A DNA stretch of 64,000 nucleotides from Tatumella ptyseos (GTDB lineage: Bacteria; Pseudomonadota; Gammaproteobacteria; Enterobacterales; Enterobacteriaceae), in contig NZ_CP130649.1 in the NCBI RefSeq assembly GCF_030552895.1, positions 1,922,001-1,986,000 on the forward strand, written 5' to 3'. The position numbers were made by a program, and so were the translations under genes. The notes under the pieces were generated by a model, which saw only the letters and a program-made list of their open reading frames with translations, did not search any database and was not told the DNA's origin. Of this stretch, positions 11,177 through 19,683 are shown piece after piece (position 1 is the first letter of the stretch; every line of letters starts with the position of its first letter).

Positions 11177-11297
11177 TTATTTGCCCTGCCCCCCTTTACC
11201 CGCTATAATGCCGCGCGCTTTATCTCAAATAAAGCGTCATTGAATAATCCTTCCGTTGCTGGGTCGCCTGTAGCGGAATTACTCTAAGAGAAAAATT

Positions 11298-11582
11298 ATG
11301 TTCACTATCGAAGCACAAGTCCGTACAGAGCAGGGTAAGGGTGCGAGCCGCCGTCTGCGTTTAGCTAATAAATTCCCAGCCATCGTTTATGGCGGAAATG
11401 AAGCTGCAACATCTGTAGTTTTAGATCACGATTTCGTTAACAACCTGCAAACTAAGCCAGAATTCTACACTGACGTTCTGACTCTGGTTATCGACGGTAA
11501 AGAAACTAAAGTTAAAGTTCAGGCTGTTCAACGTCACCCGTTCAAGCCAAAACTGCACCACATCGACTTCGTTCGCGCGTAA
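11298..11582 (+). CDS. rplY: 50S ribosomal protein L25
   Basis: L25 is a 94-aa ribosomal protein that binds 5S rRNA. It is the short single-domain form usual in enterobacteria, without the CTC extension. The whole sequence matches the family, including the start [15 protein letters not shown] and the C-terminal HHIDFVRA. The ATG follows TAAGAG. It lies 121 bp after radD and ends at a strong terminator, consistent with a separate highly expressed unit. High use of common codons such as CTG and GGT fits a ribosomal gene. Confidence 0.98.
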   Translation: MFTIEAQVRTEQGKGASRRLRLANKFPAIVYGGNEAATSVVLDHDFVNNLQTKPEFYTDVLTLVIDGKETKVKVQAVQRHPFKPKLHHIDFVRA

Positions 11583-11603
11583 TCGCGGAAGCCGAGAAAA
11601 AAA

Positions 11604-11629
11604 AACGCCGCTTTCGCGGCGTTTTTTTT
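11604..11629. terminator. Terminator between rplY and yejK
   Basis: The perfect 8-bp stem AACGCCGC/GCGGCGTT with a TTTC loop has an A-tract before it and T-tract after it. The T-tract runs into the stop codon of the convergent yejK, so one element serves both genes. Confidence 0.93.
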
Positions 11630-12632
11630 ATTGCTCTTTTAACCGACGCTGTAACTGGTCGCGCAGATTAGGGGGAGTTCCTTTAATTGTTAACGTATCT
11701 GTCGTGGGATCCCAGAAAATACGCTCGTTTAGCAGCAACGCATCAAAATTGATCGTCAGCCCACCACCGCTACCCGCAAACTTCGTCAATTGACGTAAGG
11801 TTGAACGATCGGCAGGAAAACTCTCTTCAAACTCGTAGCCTTGTTGCGCGGTAAAACCTTCAAAACTTTGTTCGTTCACTTCGGGCAACTGATGAGATAG
11901 CTCGGTAATAGTGATTTCGTCGCCAGCCTTTAACTGGTCACTGCAATACTGATGTACCTGCTGACGATATTCCTGCCGAGACTGTTTATCTAAACTCACT
12001 TCTTCGCAATAATCGTCAACGGCTTGCAGCAACGTTCTATTTTGTGCCTTAGCGTCTAAGCCTTGACTAGCCCCTAAAAAATCCATGAAAAAGTCGGCCA
12101 CCTTACGCCCTACTCGACCACGTAAAAAGGTCAAATACCGCGTAGAGTCGGGCTGAGTTTCCCACTCGGTTAGATCTATTCGAGCCACAATATCAGCATG
12201 ATTGATATCGAGATAATGCGTAGTACTAATCTCTAACGCTTCATTAACCCGCATGCTTGATTGACTGTTTAATACCGAAATAAGTAAATATTCGACCGCA
12301 AGATAACGATATTGAGCAAAGAGGACTATACCTCCTTCGGCAAAAGGATATTTCGCTAATTCATCCCGCAGGCGGCCGGTTGCGGCACGGGTAAATGAAA
12401 GGAAGTCTTGTTGCCCGCTGCGACACTCTTGTAACGTATCGCGTAACTCGCTTTCTTCATTAAACAAGCCATAAGCTTTATTCTTCGCGCTGTAAACACG
12501 GTGTAACTCTTCCAACATCACTTCAACTTCGTGTGTTGGAGACAGTAATGAATCACGTAAAATCAGTGATAATTCATCCTCATCACGCTTAATTAGCTGA
12601 TGAACCACAATCTGGTCAATATCCAGACTCAT
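11628..12632 (-). CDS. yejK: Nucleoid-associated protein YejK (NdpA)
   Basis: YejK is a 334-aa nucleoid-associated protein; in E. coli it interacts with topoisomerase IV and gyrase. The sequence matches the NdpA family across its length, including [33 protein letters not shown] and the C-terminal [10 protein letters not shown]...[16 protein letters not shown]. The frame is open for 19 more codons upstream. The ATG giving MSLDIDQIV is chosen because it matches E. coli and follows a clear AGGGAG site. It is divergent from yejL. Confidence 0.94.
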   Translation of the reverse strand: MSLDIDQIVVHQLIKRDEDELSLILRDSLLSPTHEVEVMLEELHRVYSAKNKAYGLFNEESELRDTLQECRSGQQDFLSFTRAATGRLRDELAKYPFAEGGIVLFAQYRYLAVEYLLISVLNSQSSMRVNEALEISTTHYLDINHADIVARIDLTEWETQPDSTRYLTFLRGRVGRKVADFFMDFLGASQGLDAKAQNRTLLQAVDDYCEEVSLDKQSRQEYRQQVHQYCSDQLKAGDEITITELSHQLPEVNEQSFEGFTAQQGYEFEESFPADRSTLRQLTKFAGSGGGLTINFDALLLNERIFWDPTTDTLTIKGTPPNLRDQLQRRLKEQ

Positions 12633-12856
12633 AGATAACTCCCTAAACGAATGATGTGCTATTGAATCATGCAGGTCTCGACCTGACAATGAGATTTGCT
12701 AAGCTTAAGAAGGTAATTTCGAGCATGAGTAGATTATGAACGGATTTATAGACTCAGTTTTCAACAATTGCTGAGCAAATCTTGATGAAAAATTGCAGAT
12801 ATAAACCCTGTTTTACAGTAGAATAGCTACTTTTTACAATGATATTAGTTGATACT

Positions 12857-13084
12857 ATGCCACAGTTATCTCGTTACAGTGATTCACGCGTTGAGAAACT
12901 TCTCGACGAGCTTTCCAAGGTCCTAGAAATGGACAAGGCACCGACCGATCTTTCCTTAATGGTGCTCGGTAATATGGTGACGAATTTAATTAATTCCAGT
13001 GTTTCACCTGCTCAGCGCCATGCGTTGGCTCGCTCCTTCGCTGCGGCTCTTGAAGCCTCAGTCAGCGAAGATTCGGCTCACTAA
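12857..13084 (+). CDS. yejL: UPF0352 protein YejL
   Basis: YejL is a 75-aa helical protein of the UPF0352 family with no known function. The conserved core [19 protein letters not shown] is present. An in-frame ATG at 12839 would add six residues (MILVDT), but the family starts at MPQxSRYSD. The upstream ribosome-binding site is weak in either case. It lies 17 bp before yejM and is very likely in the same transcript. Confidence 0.9.
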   Translation: MPQLSRYSDSRVEKLLDELSKVLEMDKAPTDLSLMVLGNMVTNLINSSVSPAQRHALARSFAAALEASVSEDSAH

Positions 13085-13101
13085 CTACTAAAACGACGTT
13101 T

Positions 13102-14856
13102 ATGGCCAATCACCAACCACAGTATCGAGAAAAAGTCTCCAGCATGATTAGCTGGGGTCACTGGTTTGCTCTATTTAATATTTTGTTGGCCTTGGTGCTT
13201 GGCAGTCGTTATTTATTAATCAACGATTGGCCAGCGTCACTCGCTGGTCGTATTTATGCCTACTGTAGTTGGTTAGGCCATTTCAGTTTTATCGTTTTCG
13301 CGCTGTACCTACTGGTACTTTTCCCCATTACGTTCTTTATTCGATCGCAAAGGCTTTTGCGCGTTATTGGCTCGATTATTGCCACGTGTGGACTGACTCT
13401 GCTGTTGGTCGATGGTGCCGTCTTCCAACGTTTCCATCTGCATTTAAACCCTATTGTTTGGCAATTGGTAGTCAACCCAGAACAGAGTGAACTAACCCGA
13501 GATTGGCAATTAATGTTTATTGCCGCGCCGATAATTTTCTTGGCCGAATTATTGTTTGCAACCTGGAGCTGGCAAAAACTGCGCAGCCTCAACCGGCGCC
13601 ATTATGCACGCCCTTTTGTGATCTTATTTATCACAACCTTTTTTGCTAGCCACATAATGTATATTTGGGCCGATGCAAACTTTTATCGCCCTATCACCAT
13701 GCAGAAAAGTAATCTTCCACTTTCTTATCCTATGACTGCCCGTCGTTTCTTGGAAAAGCACGGCTTGCTCGATTCGGTAGATTACCAGCGTCGTTTGATT
13801 CAACAGGGGGAACCAGATGCCCTATCGTTGGCGTATCCTCTCAGTGATATTACCGTTGCGCCACAAGCACCCGGCTACAATCTTCTCGTTATCACGATCG
13901 ATAATCTGAGTAGTACAGCTGTGGATAAAGCTTACCCTACGCTGACACATTTCGCGCAGCAGAATGTAAACTTTACCCAACACTTTAGCTCTGGGCCTAG
14001 TAGCGAGAATGGGTTATTTGGGCTGTTTTATGGAATTTCATCTACCTATTTAGAGGGGGTCCTCGCGTCGAGAACTCCTTCAAGCTTACTGACTACGCTT
14101 GCCAATCGCCACTATCAATTCGGTTTATTTTCAACCGATGGATTTAAACAACCGTTCTATCGCCAAGCGCTTTTAACTGACTATACGATTCCGGTTCAAC
14201 ATCGCCAAACTGATAGTCAAACGGTCGAACAATGGCATAATTGGTATAGCCAACAACTAAACTCGACACAACCGTGGTTCTCATGGATAGCTCTACAAGG
14301 TGCTGTCACAAGTAGTGGAAATGAGCGCCAACGAAGCCAACTTTATCAGCAAGGCTCTGCCACCACTGACGAGCAACTCGCCGCGATTATTGATGAGCTC
14401 AACCACTCACAAGCATTAAAAAATACCATTGTTGTAGTGACCGGTACGCATGGTGTATCGCTTAACTCTGATACTGATTCTGAGAGTCGTCGCAATGCAC
14501 TGCACGTCCCTCTGGTAATCCACTGGCCAAATACCCCTGCTCAGTCGATTAATTATCTTACTGACCATCAAGATATCATGGCGACGATTATGCAACGTTT
14601 GTTAAAGGTCACGACACCAAGTTACGACTACACTCAGGGTCGAGATCTTTTCACTGACCAAGGCAGAAATAACTGGGTCACTAGCAGTGAAGATAATCAT
14701 CTTATTATTACAACGCCGACACGTTCCATCGTACTAAACACTAACGGCCACTACAGCAGCTATGATGTGAAAGGTCGTAGATTACATGATGAAACGCCGG
14801 AGTTAGGATTACTTCTGCAGGTCTTAACCGAAGAGAAGCGTTTCATTGCAAATTGA
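13102..14856 (+). CDS. yejM: Cardiolipin/LPS sensor YejM (PbgA, LapC)
   Basis: YejM is an essential inner-membrane protein that senses periplasmic LPS and restrains LpxC degradation through LapB. The 584 aa (E. coli 586) have five N-terminal membrane helices (about 1-190), a linker, and a periplasmic sulfatase-fold domain (about 245-584). The membrane part is very conserved (SWGHWFALFNILLALV, FYRPITMQKSNLPLSYPMTA). The periplasmic domain has diverged more, for example VITIDNLSS where E. coli has a GLNYS segment. The terminal EEKRFIAN matches the E. coli end. It follows yejL directly. Confidence 0.96.
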   Translation: MANHQPQYREKVSSMISWGHWFALFNILLALVLGSRYLLINDWPASLAGRIYAYCSWLGHFSFIVFALYLLVLFPITFFIRSQRLLRVIGSIIATCGLTLLLVDGAVFQRFHLHLNPIVWQLVVNPEQSELTRDWQLMFIAAPIIFLAELLFATWSWQKLRSLNRRHYARPFVILFITTFFASHIMYIWADANFYRPITMQKSNLPLSYPMTARRFLEKHGLLDSVDYQRRLIQQGEPDALSLAYPLSDITVAPQAPGYNLLVITIDNLSSTAVDKAYPTLTHFAQQNVNFTQHFSSGPSSENGLFGLFYGISSTYLEGVLASRTPSSLLTTLANRHYQFGLFSTDGFKQPFYRQALLTDYTIPVQHRQTDSQTVEQWHNWYSQQLNSTQPWFSWIALQGAVTSSGNERQRSQLYQQGSATTDEQLAAIIDELNHSQALKNTIVVVTGTHGVSLNSDTDSESRRNALHVPLVIHWPNTPAQSINYLTDHQDIMATIMQRLLKVTTPSYDYTQGRDLFTDQGRNNWVTSSEDNHLIITTPTRSIVLNTNGHYSSYDVKGRRLHDETPELGLLLQVLTEEKRFIAN

Positions 14857-14928
14857 TTATTAATAAACCAGTTAGATCAGTGACATATTGATTTTTCGTG
14901 AAACTAAGATACTATTCTTTGTAGTCGT

Positions 14929-15005
14929 CGGCACGTAGCGCAGCCTGGTAGCGCACTGTCATGGGGTGTCAGGGGTCGGAGGTTCAAATCCTCTCGTGCC
15001 GACCA
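14929..15005 (+). tRNA. proL: tRNA-Pro (anticodon GGG)
   Basis: This is a 77-nt cloverleaf with encoded CCA. It has a CGGCACG/CGTGCCG acceptor stem, a GCGC D stem, anticodon GGG in the loop ATGGGGT, and the T arm GGAGG-TTCAAAT-CCTCT. The anticodon stem CTGTC/GTCAG keeps one T-T mismatch. E. coli proL also lies after yejM and, as I recall it, has the same mismatch. It reads CCC and CCU codons and is followed by a strong terminator. Confidence 0.97.
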
Positions 15006-15020
15006 AAAATCCCAAAGAAA

Positions 15021-15047
15021 AGCAGCCACTTGTGGCTGCTTTTTTTG
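15021..15047 (+). terminator. Terminator of tRNA-Pro
   Basis: The stem AGCAGCCA/TGGCTGCT is followed by seven T residues and lies 15 bp after the tRNA end. Confidence 0.92.
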
Positions 15048-15274
15048 TGGCTGTAGCTTATTGCGCCTTGGGTAATACTCGGCGAATTGATAGGCACTGA
15101 CCTCGTGAAGACACTCAGCGTATTAGAATGTTCTCTTTATCAGTATATGACTATCAGCTAAAGGCCCTCTATGGCCAATCACTTAAGCCCCCCAATTAGG
15201 AATAAGCTTGAAGAAAAGCATCAAGAGCAGGTTCATAAGGTAAAAATTGGATAATCGTCTGGGCTTACGCTAAG

Positions 15275-15301
15275 CAATAAAAAAGCCACACGAGGTGGCT
15301 T
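15275..15301 (-). terminator. Terminator of the VirK/YbjX-type gene
   Basis: Read on the minus strand, AAGCCAC/GTGGCTT is followed by TTTTTTATTG. It lies just past the stop of the gene at 15319-16281. The 230 bp between it and the tRNA terminator show no gene. Confidence 0.8.
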
Positions 15302-15318
15302 GAGTATTTTGCTTACTA

Positions 15319-16281
15319 TTACCCTATTAAACTGTCCTGCAACTCGGCCTTGGGTACTTGTCGTGTGTAAGGAACTTCTTGAGGTTGAGAATGGTCAGCC
15401 AGACGCTGGAGTTGATAGACGACTTCCTCCACCATATGTTGACGTAAAGCTTCTCTTTTACGAAATGCTGAACGGTGTTTACTTTCTACTTGCTCAACAT
15501 CACGCTTTGCTTCATGGCGAGGTAATTGATACCAACCCTCTTTAGCAACCTCTGTGGTGACTTCGGCCCAAAAGCTATCATAACTCGACTTGAGGTGATG
15601 AGATTTGATGTGATGACTGTCAGCTATTCCACAGATTTTCTCAACTTTATAGCTATCGGCCAATGCATAAGCTGCCGACAACAACAAGTTCTTGGGACGT
15701 AAACCAAACATCCCTTTAGTTATCGCTCTAACCTGATCTTGCCCTTCACCCGGCTTCGGGCCTTGTAGCCCACATAGATAAAGAATTTTACCTGTAGAAT
15801 CGAAGGAATAGGTTAAGCTGTACAGTGGCGAATCACTATCAGGCGCAAACAGGTATAATCCCATCTCCCCTTCTCGTACAAACCGAGAATGCATGAGTTT
15901 AAGGGTAGCCTGTTCATCATTTTTCAAGTCTAAGGTAGCAACTGTCAATCCCGTTGAGTTAACACCAAATAATGCTGGAATAAATCGTGGGTCAATACTC
16001 TTTTCCAGCCGTTGCAGTGTGGTGGACATGGCAGCCAGCTTTTGTTTGATAGTCCAACGTTTATTTAAATACTTATGAAATGGTCGTGCATAAAGGCTCA
16101 CGACATCCGTACGTTGTGAAACTTGCTGAGCAATCAGTGAACCTTGGCACACGCGAAAATAGCGAAAATAAAGCCATGGGTGACTCAGGAGGGTCCGGCA
16201 AGCACGTTTATAAAAGTTAAATTTTCTTAACGCATCATTCCACTTTGGATTATTTTCCCGCCAAGTTCTATAAGGTCCCAT
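15319..16281 (-). CDS. VirK/YbjX family protein (DUF535)
   Basis: The 320-aa protein belongs to the DUF535 family, which includes Shigella VirK and Salmonella/E. coli YbjX. Members are linked to virulence, outer-membrane change and antimicrobial-peptide resistance, without a defined reaction. Family-like features are the basic N-terminal part (RACRTLLSHPWLYFRYF), the central LYLCGLQGPKPGEGQD segment, and GLRPKNLLLSAAYALA followed by ICGIADSHHIK. No signal peptide or clear membrane helix is visible. It is a single gene in a patch between tRNA-Pro and alkB. I cannot say whether it is orthologous to ybjX or a separate paralogue. Confidence 0.8.
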   Translation of the reverse strand: MGPYRTWRENNPKWNDALRKFNFYKRACRTLLSHPWLYFRYFRVCQGSLIAQQVSQRTDVVSLYARPFHKYLNKRWTIKQKLAAMSTTLQRLEKSIDPRFIPALFGVNSTGLTVATLDLKNDEQATLKLMHSRFVREGEMGLYLFAPDSDSPLYSLTYSFDSTGKILYLCGLQGPKPGEGQDQVRAITKGMFGLRPKNLLLSAAYALADSYKVEKICGIADSHHIKSHHLKSSYDSFWAEVTTEVAKEGWYQLPRHEAKRDVEQVESKHRSAFRKREALRQHMVEEVVYQLQRLADHSQPQEVPYTRQVPKAELQDSLIG

Positions 16282-16431
16282 AGAAATATCCTAATTCTGT
16301 GCAGATTGGCGCATGGTCGCGCAGTATTGGCACAGAGTAATAAGATTATTCTCAACGTATTCTCAACAGGAATGGAGTTTGCTTACGGAATCTTAACGAA
16401 GAATAAACGATACGAAGATAGGGAAGAATTG

Positions 16432-16449
16432 GAGCAGCCGTAGCTGCTC
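16432..16449 (-). terminator. Hairpin after the 86-aa gene
   Basis: The perfect GAGCAGC/GCTGCTC hairpin with a CGTA loop lies 9 bp beyond the stop of the minus-strand gene at 16459. The following tract is only weakly T-rich, so it is a possible terminator. Confidence 0.5.
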
Positions 16450-16458
16450 TCGAGGTCG

Positions 16459-16719
16459 TTAGCTTTCTTGTTCTTGATGGTTGATTTCAATCTCAATGTT
16501 TTGAATAGTCGCATCAATGTTGTCGAGCAATTTACCTTGCTCGTTAAGCAATGTATTAATCTGATCCGCAAATTCTTTGTGCTTATACTCACCCGCATCA
16601 AAAGCTAACCACTGTGCTGAAAGCGTCTCTGTGTTATTTTGCGCATAGTGTCGCATCTCTTTTAATTGCGAGGTGACATCACGAAAATAATCCAGTTGTG
16701 TTTTTTCTACTTCGCTCAT
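16459..16719 (-). CDS. Small coiled-coil protein of unknown function
   Basis: This is an 86-aa acidic protein with no family I recognise. It looks almost wholly helical, with heptad-like spacing of hydrophobic residues from about 5 to 80 (for example FADQINTLLNEQGKLLDNIDATI). That suggests a coiled coil or helical bundle. There is no signal peptide, membrane segment or cysteine. The start ATG follows GGAGTTATCGT. It has its own hairpin downstream and is divergent from the EntD-like gene. A shorter overlapping frame (16383-16601) is less convincing. The patch may be accessory, inserted after tRNA-Pro. Confidence 0.7.
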   Translation of the reverse strand: MSEVEKTQLDYFRDVTSQLKEMRHYAQNNTETLSAQWLAFDAGEYKHKEFADQINTLLNEQGKLLDNIDATIQNIEIEINHQEQES

Positions 16720-16868
16720 TACGATAACTCCTCTATCGTTGATTTTGGGTATCTCTTAAGCTTGGCAAAAATTTTTCAGTTCGCCTTCAGATTATTCCGC
16801 AATAGTACATTGAGCACTTTCACTCGCCGTAAGCGTATTTTATCGGTATCCTTAAAACGAGATCTCTC

Positions 16869-17618
16869 ATGATGATAGGAAATATGCCTCAACTCCTCCC
16901 CCCGACTTTCCAAAGCGGAGAATTAGCGCCCTGCGAACCTTTTATTTCCCAGGCCGAAATGAGTATCGATACGCTCCACGTAGCCTGCTGCCAGTTTGAT
17001 CCTCGCGCCTACACGCCGCAGCTGGCTGACCAATTGGGCGTTGTACTCCCTGAGGCATTACGACACGCCGTAACAAAACGTCAAGCAGAGTATGTGGCTA
17101 GCCGTTGGCTTGTGTCGAAGCTGTTTGAAACTGTCGGCATCCATAATTTTCAACTTTTAAATAGGCCTGACCGTTCACCCATATGGCCGACGGGTATTAT
17201 CGGTTCACTTTCGCATCATGATCATAAAGTATTTGCCGTTATTGATAAAAGACCAAAATGGGTTGGCAATGACATTGAGCGTATATTAAGTGATCAAAAA
17301 GCAGCAGAACTTAGAACCATGATAATGACCTTGGAAGAGCTAACCTTACTCACCACATCAGGGCTATCATTATCTCAGGCAACCACGCTAGTTTTCTCAA
17401 TAAAAGAAACGGTTTATAAAGCGGTCTACCCTGAAGTCCAAACGCTATTTGGATTCGAACAGGTCACTATTACTGCAATCGAGCCGACTCTTGGACTAAT
17501 GACGGCACGGTTATCTGCCGTCGCACAACCTAAACCAAATTTGGAGCCTGAATGGAACATTCATTATTGGTTCAACGATACGGAAGTGATGAGTTGGGTA
17601 GCCTTAGCGCCATTATAA
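16869..17618 (+). CDS. 4'-phosphopantetheinyl transferase, EntD-like
   Basis: This enzyme superfamily transfers phosphopantetheine from coenzyme A to a serine of carrier proteins. The 249-aa protein has the EntD-type motifs in order: GSLSHHDHKVFAVI (about 117-130), VGNDIERI holding the magnesium-binding Asp and Glu (about 137-144), and FSIKETVYKAVYP (about 178-190). In EntD the second motif is usually GIDIE; the Asn here is unusual but not a catalytic position. The ATG at 16869 and the one at 16884 are both possible starts; the latter has AGGA very close. No NRPS, PKS or siderophore gene is nearby, so its carrier protein is unknown. It overlaps the end of alkB by six bases, convergent. Confidence 0.85.
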   Translation: MMIGNMPQLLPPTFQSGELAPCEPFISQAEMSIDTLHVACCQFDPRAYTPQLADQLGVVLPEALRHAVTKRQAEYVASRWLVSKLFETVGIHNFQLLNRPDRSPIWPTGIIGSLSHHDHKVFAVIDKRPKWVGNDIERILSDQKAAELRTMIMTLEELTLLTTSGLSLSQATTLVFSIKETVYKAVYPEVQTLFGFEQVTITAIEPTLGLMTARLSAVAQPKPNLEPEWNIHYWFNDTEVMSWVALAPL

Positions 17619-18233
17619 TGCTTTACGAAAGGTAATGTTAAAACGATACGGACCGGTGAGTGGATGAACGCCTGCTTTTAGGGGAGAGATCCCGTGAAAA
17701 CAAAGACGAGATTCCTTGCCCCACACTACAACATCGCCGTGCTCTAAAAGTACTTTGTGAGTCTTATCACTACGCTGTAGACCGCCGAAAAGAAATACCG
17801 CCGGTAACCCCAGGGACACTGAAACAATGGGGTGATTAAGGTCACGTTCATTTTTATCTTGGTGTAAAGTCATCTTACTGTCTACGGCATAGCGATTAAT
17901 GAGACAGCTATCGGGAATGAAGTCCCGATAGCCAGCTGCAGTCGCCGCACTTCTGGCAAAAACCTGGAGTCTATCACTGAGTGGTAAGTGCTCAGTATTT
18001 GCCAAATAGCCTTCACGGCCTGAGATCCACTGGGCTGCACCACAGCCAGTCATCGCAACCGACATTTTGAAACCACCAGGGGTGATACGATGCACAAAGG
18101 GACTGTGCGCGGCGATACGCCCTATCTCTTGTAGAAGATGGTGATCCTCCCCTTGCACAAATCGTCTCAAGATCACTGCCCCAGAGGCGAGTGGCTCTTG
18201 CCAAGGTGCTTCGTTTTCGAAAAAATCGAACAT
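17613..18233 (-). CDS. alkB: DNA/RNA alkylation repair dioxygenase AlkB
   Basis: AlkB uses Fe(II) and 2-oxoglutarate to remove methyl groups from 1-methyladenine and 3-methylcytosine. The 206 aa (E. coli 216) contain the HxD iron ligands in TLHQDKNERD, the distal His in CFHGI, and the 2-oxoglutarate-binding Arg in YRFNITFR. It lies 11 bp downstream of apbE and is probably co-transcribed with it. In E. coli ada sits between apbE and alkB; here ada is absent, so alkB is not under a linked Ada promoter. Confidence 0.95.
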   Translation of the reverse strand: MFDFFENEAPWQEPLASGAVILRRFVQGEDHHLLQEIGRIAAHSPFVHRITPGGFKMSVAMTGCGAAQWISGREGYLANTEHLPLSDRLQVFARSAATAAGYRDFIPDSCLINRYAVDSKMTLHQDKNERDLNHPIVSVSLGLPAVFLFGGLQRSDKTHKVLLEHGDVVVWGKESRLCFHGISPLKAGVHPLTGPYRFNITFRKAL

Positions 18234-18244
18234 TCTTGCTCCTG

Positions 18245-19285
18245 TTACTTCTCAGGTTCATTGACTAAAAACGTTTTAAATGTAGGAGATGCCCACCCGA
18301 CAAAGTTATCGCCCTGTTTGGTAATAAGATATACCGCAAGATGTAGTTTATTCGCTAAGGCTTTCGCTTTTTCGGTTCCCAGTACCATTAGTCCGGTATC
18401 CCATGCATCCGCCTCTAATGCGGTTGTCGCAATGACTGTCGCCGAGACCAAATGGTGCTCAATAGGTTGTCCAGTGCTGGGATCAATAATATGCGAAATC
18501 CGCTTACCCTCTAATTCGTAGTAATTACGGTAGTCTCCAGAAGTGCTTATACCATGTCCCTGTAAATCAACTATCACCTGAGCTTGGTTAAATTTATCGG
18601 TTGGCTTCTGCACGGCTACTCGCCATGGCTGCCCCTGCTGATGCTGGCCACGAGAAATAAGCGCGCCCCCCACCGACACCAAATAATTACGTACGCCTTG
18701 CTCCTCCATGAGTCTGGCTAAGTGATCCGCGGCGAATCCTTCTCCTACCGTCGATAGGTCCACATAAAGGTCGGGGATATCTTTACGTAATGTACTACCA
18801 CTAACCGTATCGCTGAGCGTTAAATGTTGTAAACCCACTTTATTTCTTGCCGCGGAAATTTGAGAAACTGAAGGTGTATGGGTCGGTATAGCACGGGGGC
18901 CAAAGCCCCAAAGGTTAACGAGCGGGCCAACCGTAATATCCATTGCTCCCTCTGTCATCCTGCCAACATAGAGTGCACTGCTAATAATCGTCGCAACGTT
19001 ATCACTGATGGGCTGAGGTTCTAAACTGGGATTGTGGTTAAAGCGCGTGAGCCAAGAATCCTTTTTCCACGTCGATAATTCTTGGTCATCTGCATCAAGA
19101 CGCTGTTGGATTAAACGAGGTAACTGCTTTGCTTGCTCTGGGGTTAAACCACTTGCGGTGACACGCCATACCGTCCCCATCGTTTTACCTTGAAAGACCT
19201 GGTCCGACGGAGGTGCTCCCTCGCAGCCGACTAACACAGCGCAAAGAAGTAATAATAGCGAATAGCGAAAAGTGAATAATTGCAT
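18245..19285 (-). CDS. apbE: FAD:protein FMN transferase ApbE (lipoprotein)
   Basis: ApbE attaches FMN covalently to Ser/Thr of target flavoproteins, such as Nqr or Rnf subunits, in the periplasm. The 346 aa start with a lipoprotein signal ending at LVGC (Cys21), followed by the ApbE fold. Visible motifs are GKTMGTVWRVTA, VDLSTVGEGFAADHLA, YLVSVGGALISRG, SGDYRNYYELEGKRISHIIDPSTG and the metal site near DAWDTGLMVLG. The next gene on the same strand is alkB. Confidence 0.95.
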   Translation of the reverse strand: MQLFTFRYSLLLLLCAVLVGCEGAPPSDQVFQGKTMGTVWRVTASGLTPEQAKQLPRLIQQRLDADDQELSTWKKDSWLTRFNHNPSLEPQPISDNVATIISSALYVGRMTEGAMDITVGPLVNLWGFGPRAIPTHTPSVSQISAARNKVGLQHLTLSDTVSGSTLRKDIPDLYVDLSTVGEGFAADHLARLMEEQGVRNYLVSVGGALISRGQHQQGQPWRVAVQKPTDKFNQAQVIVDLQGHGISTSGDYRNYYELEGKRISHIIDPSTGQPIEHHLVSATVIATTALEADAWDTGLMVLGTEKAKALANKLHLAVYLITKQGDNFVGWASPTFKTFLVNEPEK

Positions 19286-19462
19286 AGCAACTCTCTAGTC
19301 ATTGAGCGATCTTAGCGCAACTCATCCTGAACCTGCACCGAAATTGGGCTTCTATTTTACGAATAATGCGTAAGTGTGCGTGTCGAGCAATGCTAAGGTT
19401 GGCACTGTCTTTGCAGATTTGATGATGAGATGTGTAATCACCCCTGGATGCGGAGATAGCTT

Positions 19463-19627
19463 ATGCAAAAATTTCAGCAATTATTTACCCAATGTCGTGC
19501 ACTTTACGATCAATGGCTTATTGCGGGCGGATTCAGTGCTAATGGGATGTTTATGGAAGGACATTACTGTTTACGAGAATCTGCCTCCGAAGCAAAAATC
19601 GATTCACAATCCCCCACCCAAAATTAA
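19463..19627 (+). CDS. Probable 54-aa small protein
   Basis: This short frame starts MQKFQQLFTQCRALYDQW and ends SQSPTQN. It has a strong ribosome-binding site (GGAG, seven bases before the ATG) and a possible promoter TTGCAG-16 bp-TGTAAT at 19411-19438. It also ends just before a terminator shared with the porin gene. It is convergent with the porin and divergent from apbE. I do not recognise the family. A longer overlapping frame (19374-19637) has a less protein-like composition and no good start site. Confidence 0.5.
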   Translation: MQKFQQLFTQCRALYDQWLIAGGFSANGMFMEGHYCLRESASEAKIDSQSPTQN

Positions 19628-19636
19628 AATACCGTG

Positions 19637-19668
19637 AAAAAAAAGGATGCTTAAGCATCCTTTTTTTA
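19637..19668. terminator. Bidirectional terminator downstream of the porin gene
   Basis: The stem GGATGC/GCATCC with a TTAA loop is flanked by an eight-base A-tract and a seven-base T-tract. It serves the porin gene and can serve the small gene at 19463-19627. Confidence 0.92.
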
Positions 19669-19683
19669 TAGCTTGAGGCAAGA

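Noticed and set aside
14929..15318. Integration site of a mobile element at tRNA-Pro
   Set aside because: No integrase gene and no repeat of the tRNA 3' end were found downstream; only a small gene patch follows.
16383..16601. 72-aa minus-strand frame overlapping the 86-aa gene
   Set aside because: Basic low-quality composition and no good start site; the overlapping 86-aa frame is better.
19374..19637. 87-aa plus-strand frame upstream of the porin terminator
   Set aside because: Cys- and Pro-rich odd composition; the 54-aa frame inside it has a strong ribosome-binding site and a more protein-like sequence.
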